DNA of 64,000 bases from Persicimonas caeni. GTDB lineage: Bacteria > Myxococcota_A > Bradymonadia > Bradymonadales > Bradymonadaceae. The position numbers and the translations under genes were made by a program. Shown here piece by piece: positions 30,251-37,945 of this stretch. Under the pieces are notes generated by a model, which saw only the letters and a list, made by a program, of their open reading frames with translations, was not told where the DNA came from and ran no database searches. How positions within the stretch are numbered: the stretch's first letter is position 1; each line of letters opens with the position of its first letter. The stretch spans positions 4,615,074 through 4,679,073 of the forward strand of contig NZ_CP041186.1 in the NCBI RefSeq assembly GCF_006517175.1. The letters are read 5' to 3'.

Positions 30251-31192
30251 ATGCGCATCGAATCGAAAGGTCCCCACGATTTCTACCTCTCTCTCGACGT
30301 CAGCGAGTACTTCGAGGCCGAGTACGACCCCGAGGAGATCTTCAAGGGCGGCTATGCCCGCCCGCTGAACCTGGCCGACCGGACCGTGTTGGCGGTGATC
30401 CACTACAACGACAACCCGGTCGATCCCGCCTTCGAGGTCGAGCTTCCCGACCAGTCGCCGCCGACCGACGCCGAGGAGGCCGAGATTCGCCGGCAGGTCG
30501 GGCGCATCGTCGGCTCGGAGCTCGACGTCGAGGCGTTCTACGAGCAGGTCCAAGACGACCCGGTCATGGGCCCCATCGTCGAGGAGCACTACGGCTTCAA
30601 GCGCCTGTCGCGCGGCCAGTTCTTCGAGGACGCGATGCGCCACATCATCCGCACGCGCATCTCGCACGAGCCGACCAAGCAGCGCATGGTCCAGGACGTG
30701 CGCAAGACGTGGGGCGTGGCCTTCGAATGGCGCGGGCGCACCTACTACTCGTACCCGCGCCCGGAGGTGCTGCGCTCGGTCGACCCGAGTGACCTGCGCG
30801 AGTTCGGCATCTCGCGGCGCAAGGGGGAGTACGTCACCGGCCTGGCCGACTTGATCGCCTCGGGCGAGCTCGACCCGCTGGCGCTCGAAGCAATGGACGC
30901 CCACGCCTTCTGGGAGGCGGTCACCTCGGTGCGCGGCATCGGCCCGTCGACCGCCCAGAACCTGATGTTCCGGCGCAACCGCCACGACGGCGACTTCATG
31001 TCGCGCAAGACCAAAGGCCAAGAGAAGGGCTGGCGGCGCTGGATCCTGCCGAACTACGGCGTTGACCCCCACGAGGCCACCGACGAGGACTACGAGCGCA
31101 TCCGCGACCGCTGGCGCGGCTTCGAGGCGCTCGTCTCCCAGTACATGTTCTACGACTGGCTGATGAGCGAGTTGGAGGGTGAGGAGGGGTGA
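30251..31192 (+). CDS. AlkA-like DNA glycosylase (HhH-GPD superfamily)
   Basis: 313 residues. An N-terminal beta domain (1-75) precedes an all-helical domain. Features: MRHIIRTRIS with EPTKQRMVQ, ISRRKGEYVTGLADLI, and the helix-hairpin-helix SVRGIGPSTAQNLMF followed by HDGDF, where the catalytic Asp of HhH-GPD enzymes is expected. This order matches 3-methyladenine glycosylase II, which removes alkylated bases. The segment after the hairpin is atypical (SRKTKGQEKGW), so substrate range is uncertain. No clear ribosome binding site is seen. Confidence 0.75.
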   Translation: MRIESKGPHDFYLSLDVSEYFEAEYDPEEIFKGGYARPLNLADRTVLAVIHYNDNPVDPAFEVELPDQSPPTDAEEAEIRRQVGRIVGSELDVEAFYEQVQDDPVMGPIVEEHYGFKRLSRGQFFEDAMRHIIRTRISHEPTKQRMVQDVRKTWGVAFEWRGRTYYSYPRPEVLRSVDPSDLREFGISRRKGEYVTGLADLIASGELDPLALEAMDAHAFWEAVTSVRGIGPSTAQNLMFRRNRHDGDFMSRKTKGQEKGWRRWILPNYGVDPHEATDEDYERIRDRWRGFEALVSQYMFYDWLMSELEGEEG

Positions 31193-31200
31193 CTACTTCG

Positions 31201-31407
31201 CACCTGAACCACCGAGCGATACGCAGCCCCTATGTCCTTAATTGCTTATGTAGCAGGCGTTTCTGAAACCGAGGCGCCACATATTTCGATATTGAACGCC
31301 CTGCCGATCAGCAACGCCCTCTACATAGGCAATTAAGGACATAAGGGCTGCGTGTTGCGACGTGATTCAGATTCGCAATTTCGTATCGCGACGTGATTCA
31401 GATTCGC
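31201..31407 (+). repeat. 207-bp direct repeat, copy 1, with REP-like palindrome
   Basis: Inner palindromic element at 31222-31352: left arm CGCAGCCCCTATGTCC plus TTAATTGCTTATGTAG (31222-31253), right arm its reverse complement with 3 differences (31321-31352), separated by 67 bases. After the element come two copies of a phrase CGACGTGATTCAGATTCGC about 30 bases apart. Confidence 0.9.
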
Positions 31408-31429
31408 GATGGGCGTGTTGCAATGTGAT

Positions 31430-31918
31430 TCAGGGCTGCGATGGAGATGATTCGCATTCGTCCTCCTCAGACTCAGACTCCGATCCCGACTCCGACTCGA
31501 GCGTGCACCACTTCTCGAAGTGCGACCAAGTATTGCCGTTTCGATGATGGTCTTTTTGGTGTGCGATATACTGCTTTGTCCGCTCTATCTGTCCGCGGCT
31601 TATAGTGAACGCGGAAAATCCAGCTTGCCACTCGAGCGTCGGCATACTGTCATTCTTAGCGCGGACTTCCTCCCAAGCTTCGAGCGAACGCTGTTTGAAG
31701 GCGTCCACCACGTCTTGAACACAGCTCTCCAGGTTCCAACCGAACAGCGAATGGGTGTGGTTCCACGCCGAGTTGACACAGATTGGCACCATTCCGTTTT
31801 CCTTCGCTGTGTCCCGAATAGCTCGATGAATCGCAACCTCGCCGTCGCCACGTAAGATGTGGCTCCTGCCCTTGGTGCCCCACACGAGGTGCACATATAG
31901 CTCCCAATAGCTCTGCAT
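31430..31918 (-). CDS. REP-associated tyrosine transposase (IS200-like Y1 family)
   Basis: 162 residues. Y1 transposase signatures: YVHLVWGTKGR near the N-terminus, the metal-binding HTH (His54, His56; normally H-hydrophobic-H), EWQAGFSAFTIS and RTKQYIAHQKDHHR with the nucleophile Tyr117. Such HUH enzymes cut and join single-stranded DNA at hairpins. The C-terminal 25 residues are an odd acidic run (ESESGSESESEEDE), probably read from adjacent repeat DNA. GAGGAG precedes the ATG. The gene looks intact, and the matching palindromes on both sides support a domesticated RAYT role. Confidence 0.88.
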   Translation of the reverse strand: MQSYWELYVHLVWGTKGRSHILRGDGEVAIHRAIRDTAKENGMVPICVNSAWNHTHSLFGWNLESCVQDVVDAFKQRSLEAWEEVRAKNDSMPTLEWQAGFSAFTISRGQIERTKQYIAHQKDHHRNGNTWSHFEKWCTLESESGSESESEEDECESSPSQP

Positions 31919-31958
31919 TGATCGCTCCTCTCACAGTAGTAATGATCGTTCACACGGG

Positions 31959-32030
31959 CCTCATTACTGTTTTCGGCAGAGCAGGCCGTTTTGTTGCGTG
32001 CGATCTCGAAATCTTTGCCGAAATCGACGC
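31959..32030 (+). repeat. Dispersed repeat family 2, copy 1
   Basis: Begins CCTCATTACTGTTTTCGGCA, then GAGCAGGCCG, TTGTTGCGT and TTTGCCGAAATCGACGC. Similar segments occur at 34722-34780 (same orientation) and 62221-62294 (opposite orientation). It lies just upstream of the transposase gene. Confidence 0.7.
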
Positions 32031-32085
32031 TGGAAGCGTGCCTGGGCAGGGTTGGAAATTCAGTTCTCTGTTGGTGGTGTTTGCA

Positions 32086-32292
32086 CACCTGAACCACCGA
32101 GCGATACGCAACCCCTATGTCCTTAATTGCTTATATAGCAGGCGTTTCTGAAACCGAGGCGCCACATATTTCGATATTGAACGCCTTGCCGATCAGCAAC
32201 GCCCTCTACATAGGCAATTAAGGACATAAGGGCTGCGAGTTGCGACGTGGTTCAGATTCGCGATTTCGTATCGGGACGTGGTTCAGATTCGC
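32086..32292 (+). repeat. 207-bp direct repeat, copy 2, with REP-like palindrome
   Basis: Same layout as copy 1: left arm 32107-32138, right arm 32206-32237, then the doubled CGACGTGGTTCAGATTCGC phrase. About 96% identical to copy 1. It ends 26 bases before the stop codon of the Sel1 lipoprotein gene. Confidence 0.9.
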
Positions 32293-32317
32293 AAATCAGG
32301 TTTCGCAACGCAGTCCC

Positions 32318-33433
32318 TCACGGACACGCCTCCTGACTCCCCGCAAAGCACTGGAATTCGAGCGCGGTGCACGACGGGCTGCGCCCGCCCTCGCACGCCT
32401 TGCGGATATACTCGTAGCCGCGCTTGGGGTCGGGCGGCAGGCTGCGGCCGCGAAGGTGCATCACCCCGAGGGTGTGACACGACAGCATGAACCCCTCGGT
32501 GCACGCCTTGTCGTATAGCTGGACGGCCCGCTCGACGTCGCGCTCGACGCCGTCGCCTCGCCGGTACAGGTTCGCCATGTAGTTGCAGCCGGTCGATACG
32601 CCCGCTTTGCAGGCCTGGTCGTACTGCAGGGCGGCCTTCGCCGGGTCGGACTCCTCGCCGTCGAGGCCCGCCTCGAGCATGAAGCCGTAGCCCAGGCACG
32701 CCTGGGGCTGCTTGGTCGCCTCGCACATCTCGCGAAGCTTCTGGGCCGAGCGCGCCGGCTCGAGTATCTCGGCGCCGCACTCACCGCCTTCGACGCAGTC
32801 GTGGGCGAACAGGTAGGTGAGCTGCGGACACGCCTCCGGATGCCCCAACTGACACGCCTTCTCGAGCAGCGCGGCGGCGCGCGCCGGGCTCTTCTCGACG
32901 CCTTCGCCCTCCAGATAGCGCCGCGCCAGGTTGCGGCAGCCGAGCATCGAGCCCAGCTCGCACGCTCGCCGGTACAACTCGGCGGCCTTGTCCTGGTCGA
33001 CCTCGACCGCGCGGCCCTGCTGGTACATCACCGCCAGGTTGTTGCACGCCATCGCGTCAGGGTCCTGCGACTGGCACGCCTGCTCGTACAACTCCTTGGC
33101 CTTCGCCTCGTCCTTGGCCACCGACTCGCCGTTCTCGTACAGCACCGCCAGGTCGTAGCAGGCGCTGGCGACCTCGCGCTCGCACGACGCCTTGAAGTAG
33201 CGAATCGCCTGCTTCGGCTTGGCGGACGCCTCGAGCTTCATCCCCTGGAAATAGCAACTGCGCGCGTCGACGTCCTTGCAGGGCGACTCCGACTGCGCCT
33301 TCTCCCACGCGGCGGACGCGCTGGTGGGCTTGGTGCCCTGAGTATCGTCGATGTTTTGGGTCGAACTGCCCGTCGAACATCCGACGATTAGACTCGACAC
33401 GGCGAGCGCGGCGAACAGGCGCGTGGTGTGCAT
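32318..33433 (-). CDS. Sel1-repeat lipoprotein, cysteine-rich
   Basis: 371 residues from MHTTRLFAALAV (GGAG upstream; a 21-codon extension is unlikely). Lipobox LIVGC (Cys19). From residue 50 on come six or seven Sel1-like TPR repeats of about 36 residues, for example LAVLYENGESVAKDEAKAKE and LARRYLEGEGVEKSPARAAA. Most repeats carry a paired Cys (ACELGSMLGC, ACQLGHPEAC, ACTEGFMLSC), a pattern of disulfide-bonded extracytoplasmic Sel1 proteins. A protein-interaction role in the envelope is likely. Confidence 0.88.
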   Translation of the reverse strand: MHTTRLFAALAVSSLIVGCSTGSSTQNIDDTQGTKPTSASAAWEKAQSESPCKDVDARSCYFQGMKLEASAKPKQAIRYFKASCEREVASACYDLAVLYENGESVAKDEAKAKELYEQACQSQDPDAMACNNLAVMYQQGRAVEVDQDKAAELYRRACELGSMLGCRNLARRYLEGEGVEKSPARAAALLEKACQLGHPEACPQLTYLFAHDCVEGGECGAEILEPARSAQKLREMCEATKQPQACLGYGFMLEAGLDGEESDPAKAALQYDQACKAGVSTGCNYMANLYRRGDGVERDVERAVQLYDKACTEGFMLSCHTLGVMHLRGRSLPPDPKRGYEYIRKACEGGRSPSCTALEFQCFAGSQEACP

Positions 33434-33504
33434 GCGGGGCTCCGGATGAGGATGTTGTGGTGGAGTAAATGTATGGAGGATGGGGGGGAGAGGCAAGTGG
33501 GGGC

Positions 33505-33594
33505 ACGGTTACGGTTACGGCTACGGCTACGGTTTCGGTTACGGTTACGGCTACGGTCACGGTTACGGTTACGGTTACGGTCGCGGTTACGGTC
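33505..33594 (+). repeat. Hexanucleotide tandem array
   Basis: Fifteen contiguous units of ACGGTT with variants ACGGCT, TCGGTT, ACGGTC and GCGGTT. It lies about 70 bases upstream of the Sel1 lipoprotein start, where length change could alter promoter spacing. Low-complexity arrays of this type mutate by slippage. Confidence 0.85.
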
Positions 33595-33739
33595 GCCGGG
33601 AGCCGGAGATCGGTCACCGAAGACCCCGGCGGGTTCACCCTTGTTCTTACCCACAAATCTGAAATCGTTTTGATAAGCGGAGGCGCAAGCCGAAGCGCCA
33701 CCCCTCGTAGCGTAGCGGAGAGGGGTCTCTGTAGCCCCA

Positions 33740-33893
33740 TGTGACCGAAGGGAACGTGGGGGGAGGGGCGATGCTCGACACACCCACGCTTCGCGAATTG
33801 ACGCATGGCCAAGGAGGTCGTGAGTTGAAAACGTCGAGAAGCGACCACGTGTCGAGGGGCCCCACGGCGCTCCGGGCGTTCCCTTCGGTCACA
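33740..33893. repeat. 16-bp perfect inverted repeat
   Basis: TGTGACCGAAGGGAAC at 33740-33755 is the exact reverse complement of 33878-33893. The 122-base interior has no gene. It may bound a degenerate small element. Confidence 0.7.
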
Positions 33894-34037
33894 CCCGGCT
33901 ACAAAGACCCGGCAAACAACGCCGGGTGTCGCTCCGCCTCCGGCTTCGCTCATCAGAAGACATCGAGTCGGAGGCCTTCCACAGCCCGTGCGTCTAGAAG
34001 AGCCAAACGTGGTCGAGAAAATTGTGGGTAAGGATGA

Positions 34038-34162
34038 GGGTTCACCCCGCCGGTGAAAGAGCCTGAGCAGCTACCGAGGTGGCCAACCGCCCGAAGACCC
34101 CGGCGGGTTCACCCCGCCGGTGAAAGAGCCTGAGTAGCTACCGAGGCGGCCAACCGCCCGAA
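34038..34162 (+). repeat. 67-bp tandem duplication
   Basis: The segment starting GGGTTCACCCCGCCGGTG at 34038 recurs at 34105 with few changes (GAGCAGCTACCGAGGTGG versus GAGTAGCTACCGAGGCGG); the second copy is cut off near 34162. A fragment of the same text (GAAGACCCCGGCGGGTTCAC) also occurs near 33618. Each unit holds a small hairpin (CACCCCGCCGGTG). Confidence 0.75.
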
Positions 34163-34721
34163 AGAGCCACGACTCACGACCCACGACTCGAGACCGGCGC
34201 GCAGCGCCCCCACGACGACGTACCGGTGCGTCTGCCGGCGAATTTCGCCGGCATGGGCGTTGCGGATTTGCTTGTGATTGTGATCGGCTAACGGGCTAGG
34301 CCCGCCCCGTTTTGAAGCCACCTCGGATAGGTCATGCGCTCAGCACATGCCCACCCCGACGCCACTGCCTACGACCACATCGACGCCGCTGCGGCACTCC
34401 CATGGCACAGGCCCATCTTCACGCCACGTCTGACTTCGGCGCATCAACAAGCCCGCACCGGGCAAATCCGATAACTGCGCTCCGCCGCAAGGGCGAAGCT
34501 ACCGGCTCCACCTCCGCCGAGCGCGCCGATGATGTACTTGGCCGACATCCCATCGAAGATACGCTCGCTACGAAGGCTTTGTTTTGCGGATCGGGAAACC
34601 GTTCCGCCGCAAATGCCCTGAGCCCAACCGGCTCAGCCACCAGGGAGTGAGCCAAGGCCAACCTCGACTCACCCGCCCGTTTCAAATTTGTGGGGAAATT
34701 CGTGCGCACGATACTTCCACC

Positions 34722-34780
34722 CCTCATTACGGTTTTCGGCAAAAAGCAAAAATTGTTGCGTCTTTTTTCCGAAATCGCCC
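34722..34780 (+). repeat. Dispersed repeat family 2, copy 2 (short form)
   Basis: Reads CCTCATTACGGTTTTCGGCA, then AATTGTTGCGTC and TTCCGAAATCGCC. Aligns with copy 1 at 31959 and, reversed, with copy 3 at 62221, lacking part of the middle. Confidence 0.65.
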
Positions 34781-34849
34781 CGTGACGGTCGTTCTGGGTG
34801 GTGTTTCTCTGTTGCACCGATCGAGGGCGTCGAGGTGAGGTCGCGACTC

Positions 34850-35225
34850 GTCGTGGTGACAAATTGGCCGTCGAGGTGACCAGAGTGGCCGTCGAGGTGA
34901 GCAGAGGAGTCGTCGAGGTGAGCAGAGGAGTCGTCGAGGTGGTCGAAAAGGTCGTCGAGGTGGTCGAGAAGGTCGTCGTGGTGACAAATTGGCCGTCGTG
35001 ATGAGCAGAGGAGTCGTCGAGGTGAGCAGAGTGGCCGTCGAGGTGAGCAGAGTGGCCGTCGAGGTGAGCAGAGTGGCCGTCGAGGTGAGCAGAGGAGTCG
35101 TCGAGGTGGTCGAAAAGGTCGTCGAGGTGAGCAGAGGAGTCGTCGTGATGAGCAGAGGAGTCGTCGAGGTGAGCAGAGCGGCCGTCGAGGTGAGCAGAGC
35201 GGCCGTCGAGGTGAGCAGAGCGGCC
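34850..35225 (+). repeat. 21-bp VNTR, 18 units
   Basis: Eighteen contiguous units opening with GTCG[A/T]GGTG or GTCGTGATG: sixteen of 21 bases and two of 20 bases (GTCGTGGTGACAAATTGGCC). Unit variants end in GGAGTC, GTGGCC, GCGGCC or AAGGTC and appear in blocks, as expected from local duplication. The array stops 17 bases before the stop codon of the AMMECR1 gene. The 20-base units break any common reading frame. Confidence 0.9.
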
Positions 35226-35242
35226 GTCGTGGTGCCGGAGCG

Positions 35243-35917
35243 TCAGCTGCCGTCGAATTCGTCGACCTCGTAGACGAGCGCGCGCATCTCGTCGGACCAG
35301 TAGTCTTGAGGCAGGCCGGCCTTGCGTTTGACGTGGCGTACGAAGAGCGCCGGGTCGGGGCATTGGTCCCACACCGACGGCAGCAGCGTGCCGCGCTGGC
35401 CGTGGCAGGTGAGCACCAGCCCGTGCACGCCCGGCTCGAGCGCGGCGACCAGGTCGGCTTCGCTCGTCACGTCGAGCTCGCGCAGGGGGCTGAGCACCGA
35501 GATGTGCAGGCTGAGGCGCTCGAGGTCGTCGGCGCTCAGCGGGTCGAAGCGCGGGTCGCGAAACGCGGCCATGTAGGCGTTGTGGGCGATGTCGCGGCCG
35601 AGGGGGCGCCGGGCTTCGAGGGAGCCGATGCACCCGGCGAGTTCGCCGTCGAGGTAGACGGTCACGAAGGTGGCGCGCGGCTCGGCCAGATACCCCTCGA
35701 GCTCGGCGTCGCGCAGGTGCAGCGGCTCGTCGTAGTGCACCCCGCGGGTTATGGAGGCGACGGCCAGCTCGACGAGCTCGGCCCGCTGCGCCTCGGTGAG
35801 CCGTTCTTGCTGGCTCTGTTGGTCTTGGCTCTGTTGGTCTTGGCTCTGTTGGTCTTGGCTCTGTTGGTCTTGGCTCTGTTGGTCTTGGCGAGTGCGGTCG
35901 ACAGTCTCGACGGCCAT
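35243..35917 (-). CDS. AMMECR1-domain protein (AmmeMemoRadiSam protein A-like)
   Basis: 224 residues. After a Gln-rich N-terminus with five SQDQQ-type repeats (about 10-36), residues 40-224 are an AMMECR1 domain: GCIGSLEARRPLGRDIAHNAYMAAF is split across the central signature, followed by DPRFDPL, ISVLSPLREL, GLVLTCHGQRGTLLPSVW and HVKRKAGLPQDYW. The related system pairs this domain with Memo and radical-SAM proteins, but neither is encoded nearby. The Gln repeat is absent from typical family members. Confidence 0.85.
   Translation of the reverse strand: MAVETVDRTRQDQQSQDQQSQDQQSQDQQSQDQQSQQERLTEAQRAELVELAVASITRGVHYDEPLHLRDAELEGYLAEPRATFVTVYLDGELAGCIGSLEARRPLGRDIAHNAYMAAFRDPRFDPLSADDLERLSLHISVLSPLRELDVTSEADLVAALEPGVHGLVLTCHGQRGTLLPSVWDQCPDPALFVRHVKRKAGLPQDYWSDEMRALVYEVDEFDGS
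35814..35888. repeat. 15-bp tandem repeat inside the AMMECR1 gene
   Basis: Five copies of a 15-base unit (CTCTGTTGGTCTTGG) encode repeated SQDQQ on the minus strand. The near-perfect copies suggest recent expansion; the unit length keeps the frame. Confidence 0.85.
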
Positions 35918-35973
35918 GGTACTCTCGGGGGCGTTGGAACGAATGACGCGCCTATCCTAGCAAGCCGTCGGCG

Positions 35974-36014
35974 GATCTTGCCACCGAGGAACATGATCTT
36001 GCCACCGAGGAACA
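35974..36014 (+). promoter_or_regulatory. 20-bp direct repeat upstream of the phosphodiesterase gene
   Basis: GATCTTGCCACCGAGGAACA occurs at 35974-35993 and again at 35995-36014, a 21-base period (two helical turns), 13 bases before the GTG start at 36028. It could be an operator or a simple duplication. Confidence 0.35.
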
Positions 36015-36027
36015 GAGGAGAGTTTCC

Positions 36028-37041
36028 GTGAAGCAGTATTTGGTCGCTATCTTCGCCATGAGTTCGATGGTCGGCGTGGGCTGTTCGAGCGCGCCGGCGA
36101 CGCAGGAGGTTTCCGCTGTGCAAGATCCAGAGAGGGCGCAAAACACAGACAAGCCGCTCGACATCCAGGGCCACCGCGGCGCGCGCGGCCTCAAGCCCGA
36201 GAACACGCTGCCGGCCTTCGAGGCGGCGCTCGACCTGCAGGTCGACACCCTCGAGTTCGACCTGCACCTGTCCAAAGACGACCGGCTGGTCGTCTGGCAC
36301 GACCCGTTCGTGAGCGCGAAGAAGTGCGTGGTGCCCGACGGCGTCGACGATCTGCCCGACCCGGCGGCGCTGCGGGCGAAGGATGCGAGGTTGCGGGTGC
36401 GCAACCTGACGGCCGACCAATTGGCGCGCTACCGGTGCACGCAGAACCCGGATCCGAAGCGCTTTCCCGCCCAGGACGCCTCCCCCACGGCGCTGGCCGG
36501 CGACGACTACGGCATCGTGACCCTCGAGCGGGTCTTCGCGTTCGTCGAGCGCTACGCCCAGAGCCCGCAGAAGACCGACGGCCAGCGGGACAACGCGCGC
36601 CGGGTGCGCTTCAATATCGAGACGAAGCGCAAGCCCAGGCAGCCTGCCAATATCGGCGACGGGTTCGACGGCGAGCGGCCGGGGACCTTCGAGCGGGCGT
36701 TCGTGGAGGCCGTCGAGGCGCGTGGGCTGCAAGATCGGGTGACGCTGCAGAGCTTCGACCATCGCTCGCTGTGGGCGGCGCGCACGATCGCGCCGTGGCT
36801 CGAGCTGGCCGCGCTCGAGAAGAAGCGCCGGGGGCCGCTGGCCGCGTTGGCCGACAAGGGCGCGGCCGTCTGGTCACCGCGCCACACTCTCGTCACCGCC
36901 AAGTCCGTGGCCGAGGCCCACGCCGCGGGCTTGCGCGTCAAGCCGTGGACGGTCAACGACGCCGAGCGCATGCAGGCGCTCGTCGACCTCGGCGTCGATG
37001 GCATCATCACCGACCGGCCGGATCTAGCCGGCGATCTTTAG
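36028..37041 (+). CDS. Glycerophosphodiester phosphodiesterase lipoprotein
   Basis: 337 residues, GTG start with GAGGAG 8 bases upstream. Lipobox VGVGC (Cys19). GDPD motifs: GHRGARGLKPENT, EFDLHLSKDDRLVVWHDP, then RFNIETKRKP, LQSFDHRS and the C-terminal GVDGIITDRPD. It hydrolyses glycerophosphodiesters to glycerol-3-phosphate and an alcohol. As a lipoprotein it probably acts in the periplasm, as GlpQ does. The segment between the metal motif and NIETK is extended by an Asp/Arg-rich insert. Confidence 0.92.
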   Translation: MKQYLVAIFAMSSMVGVGCSSAPATQEVSAVQDPERAQNTDKPLDIQGHRGARGLKPENTLPAFEAALDLQVDTLEFDLHLSKDDRLVVWHDPFVSAKKCVVPDGVDDLPDPAALRAKDARLRVRNLTADQLARYRCTQNPDPKRFPAQDASPTALAGDDYGIVTLERVFAFVERYAQSPQKTDGQRDNARRVRFNIETKRKPRQPANIGDGFDGERPGTFERAFVEAVEARGLQDRVTLQSFDHRSLWAARTIAPWLELAALEKKRRGPLAALADKGAAVWSPRHTLVTAKSVAEAHAAGLRVKPWTVNDAERMQALVDLGVDGIITDRPDLAGDL

Positions 37042-37049
37042 GGCTCCAT

Positions 37050-37759
37050 TCAGGGCTCGAGCACGATCGAGCCGGTCGTCTCGCGTCCCTCGAGCGCCCG
37101 GTGGGCGTCGGCGGCGTCGGCCAAGGGCCACCTGTGGCCGACGTCGATGTGCACTGCGCCCGCCTCGACGACCTCGAAGAGCGCCTGCGCGCTCTTCTCG
37201 AGCTCGTCGCGCGTGGCGATATAGTCCATCAAGCTGGGGCGAGTCAGGTACAGCGAGCCGCGCTTGGACAGCTCGAGCGGGTCGACCGGGTCGGGCGCGC
37301 CCGAGGCGTTGCCGAAGGCCACGAGCATCCCGCGCCGGGCCAGCGAGTCGAGCGAGCCGCGAAGCGTGTCCTTGCCCACCGAGTCGTACACCACGTCGAC
37401 GCCGCGGCGGTCGCGTCGTCGATGGCGTCGGGCAGGCGCACGAGCTTGTCGGCGTCGATGCGCCGCGTCTGGGCGTAGGCCCCGGGCGGGCCGCCCGCGT
37501 AGGCGACGCGGTCGCCGACGGCGACGGTGTCGACCTCGGCGCCGACCGCTTCGACCACCCCGGCTGCCTCCATGCCGATGGCGTGGGGCAGCTCGGGCAG
37601 CGGGTACAGCCCGCTGCGATGGTAGGTGTCGATGAAGTTGACGCCGATGGCGGTCTGGCGGATGCGGGCTTCGTTGGGGCCGGGGGCGCCGAGGTCGATC
37701 TCTTCGTAGCGCAGTACGCCGGGGCCGCCGGTTTCGTGGATTTGGATGGCTTGGGGCAT
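37050..37759 (-). pseudogene. qor: NADPH:quinone oxidoreductase, internally deleted and frameshifted
   Basis: From MPQAIQIHETGGPGVL the frame follows the Qor family through GVNFIDTYHRSGLYP, GMEAAGVVEAVG and DADKLVRLPDAIDDATAA. At about 37400-37410 the reading jumps to a second frame that resumes with VDVVYDSVGKDTLRGSLD and ends with GRETTGSIVLEP. The missing centre (roughly 85-90 residues) is the start of the nucleotide-binding Rossmann fold. An intact enzyme would be about 325 residues. The loss plus frameshift makes the gene non-functional unless it is an assembly error. Confidence 0.85.
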
Positions 37760-37945
37760 GGGTCGTGGTGCCTGGGGCGCGGTCTTGGGGTTTTGGGGTC
37801 TTGGGGTCTTGGGTAATGATGGGGATTGGGAGTGGGTTTGCAAGGTGAGGGGGCAGCTGCGGCCTACGGTTTACACGATCCGAGGTGTGTTTAGATACAG
37901 ACTACCGACGTCCTTCAATGAGTAGCCTGTAAGCAGGAGTTCGAG

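Larger units (their letters stand above)
31201..32292. mobile_element. REP-associated transposase unit with flanking direct repeats
   Basis: Two 207-base direct repeats (31201-31407 and 32086-32292, offset 885 bases, about 8 mismatches) flank a single minus-strand IS200/RAYT-like transposase gene. Each repeat contains a 131-base element bounded by 32-base inverted arms. This is the architecture of RAYT loci, in which a Y1 transposase is flanked by the palindromic repeats it mobilises. A copy of a second repeat family (31959-32030) lies inside. No target duplication was identified. Confidence 0.8.
33434..35242. other. Gene-free repeat-rich region
   Basis: About 1.8 kb between the Sel1 and AMMECR1 genes. 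It holds a hexanucleotide array, a 16-base inverted repeat, a 67-base direct repeat, one copy of dispersed family 2 and a 21-base tandem array. Short open frames exist in all phases but none has a ribosome binding site or a recognisable domain. The segment 34310-34680 has no feature that I can name. Confidence 0.6.

Noticed and set aside
33741-34031. 96-codon open frame in the repeat zone
   Set aside because: No ribosome binding site, spans an arm of an inverted repeat, and no recognisable domain.
34850-35225. Possible CRISPR array
   Set aside because: Units are contiguous 20-21-base tandem repeats without unique spacers, and no cas gene is present.
34419-35633. 404-codon minus-strand frame with SAHLDGH-type repeats
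   Set aside because: It runs out of phase through the AMMECR1 gene and through the 21-bp array; the repeats are a by-product of unit length divisible by three.
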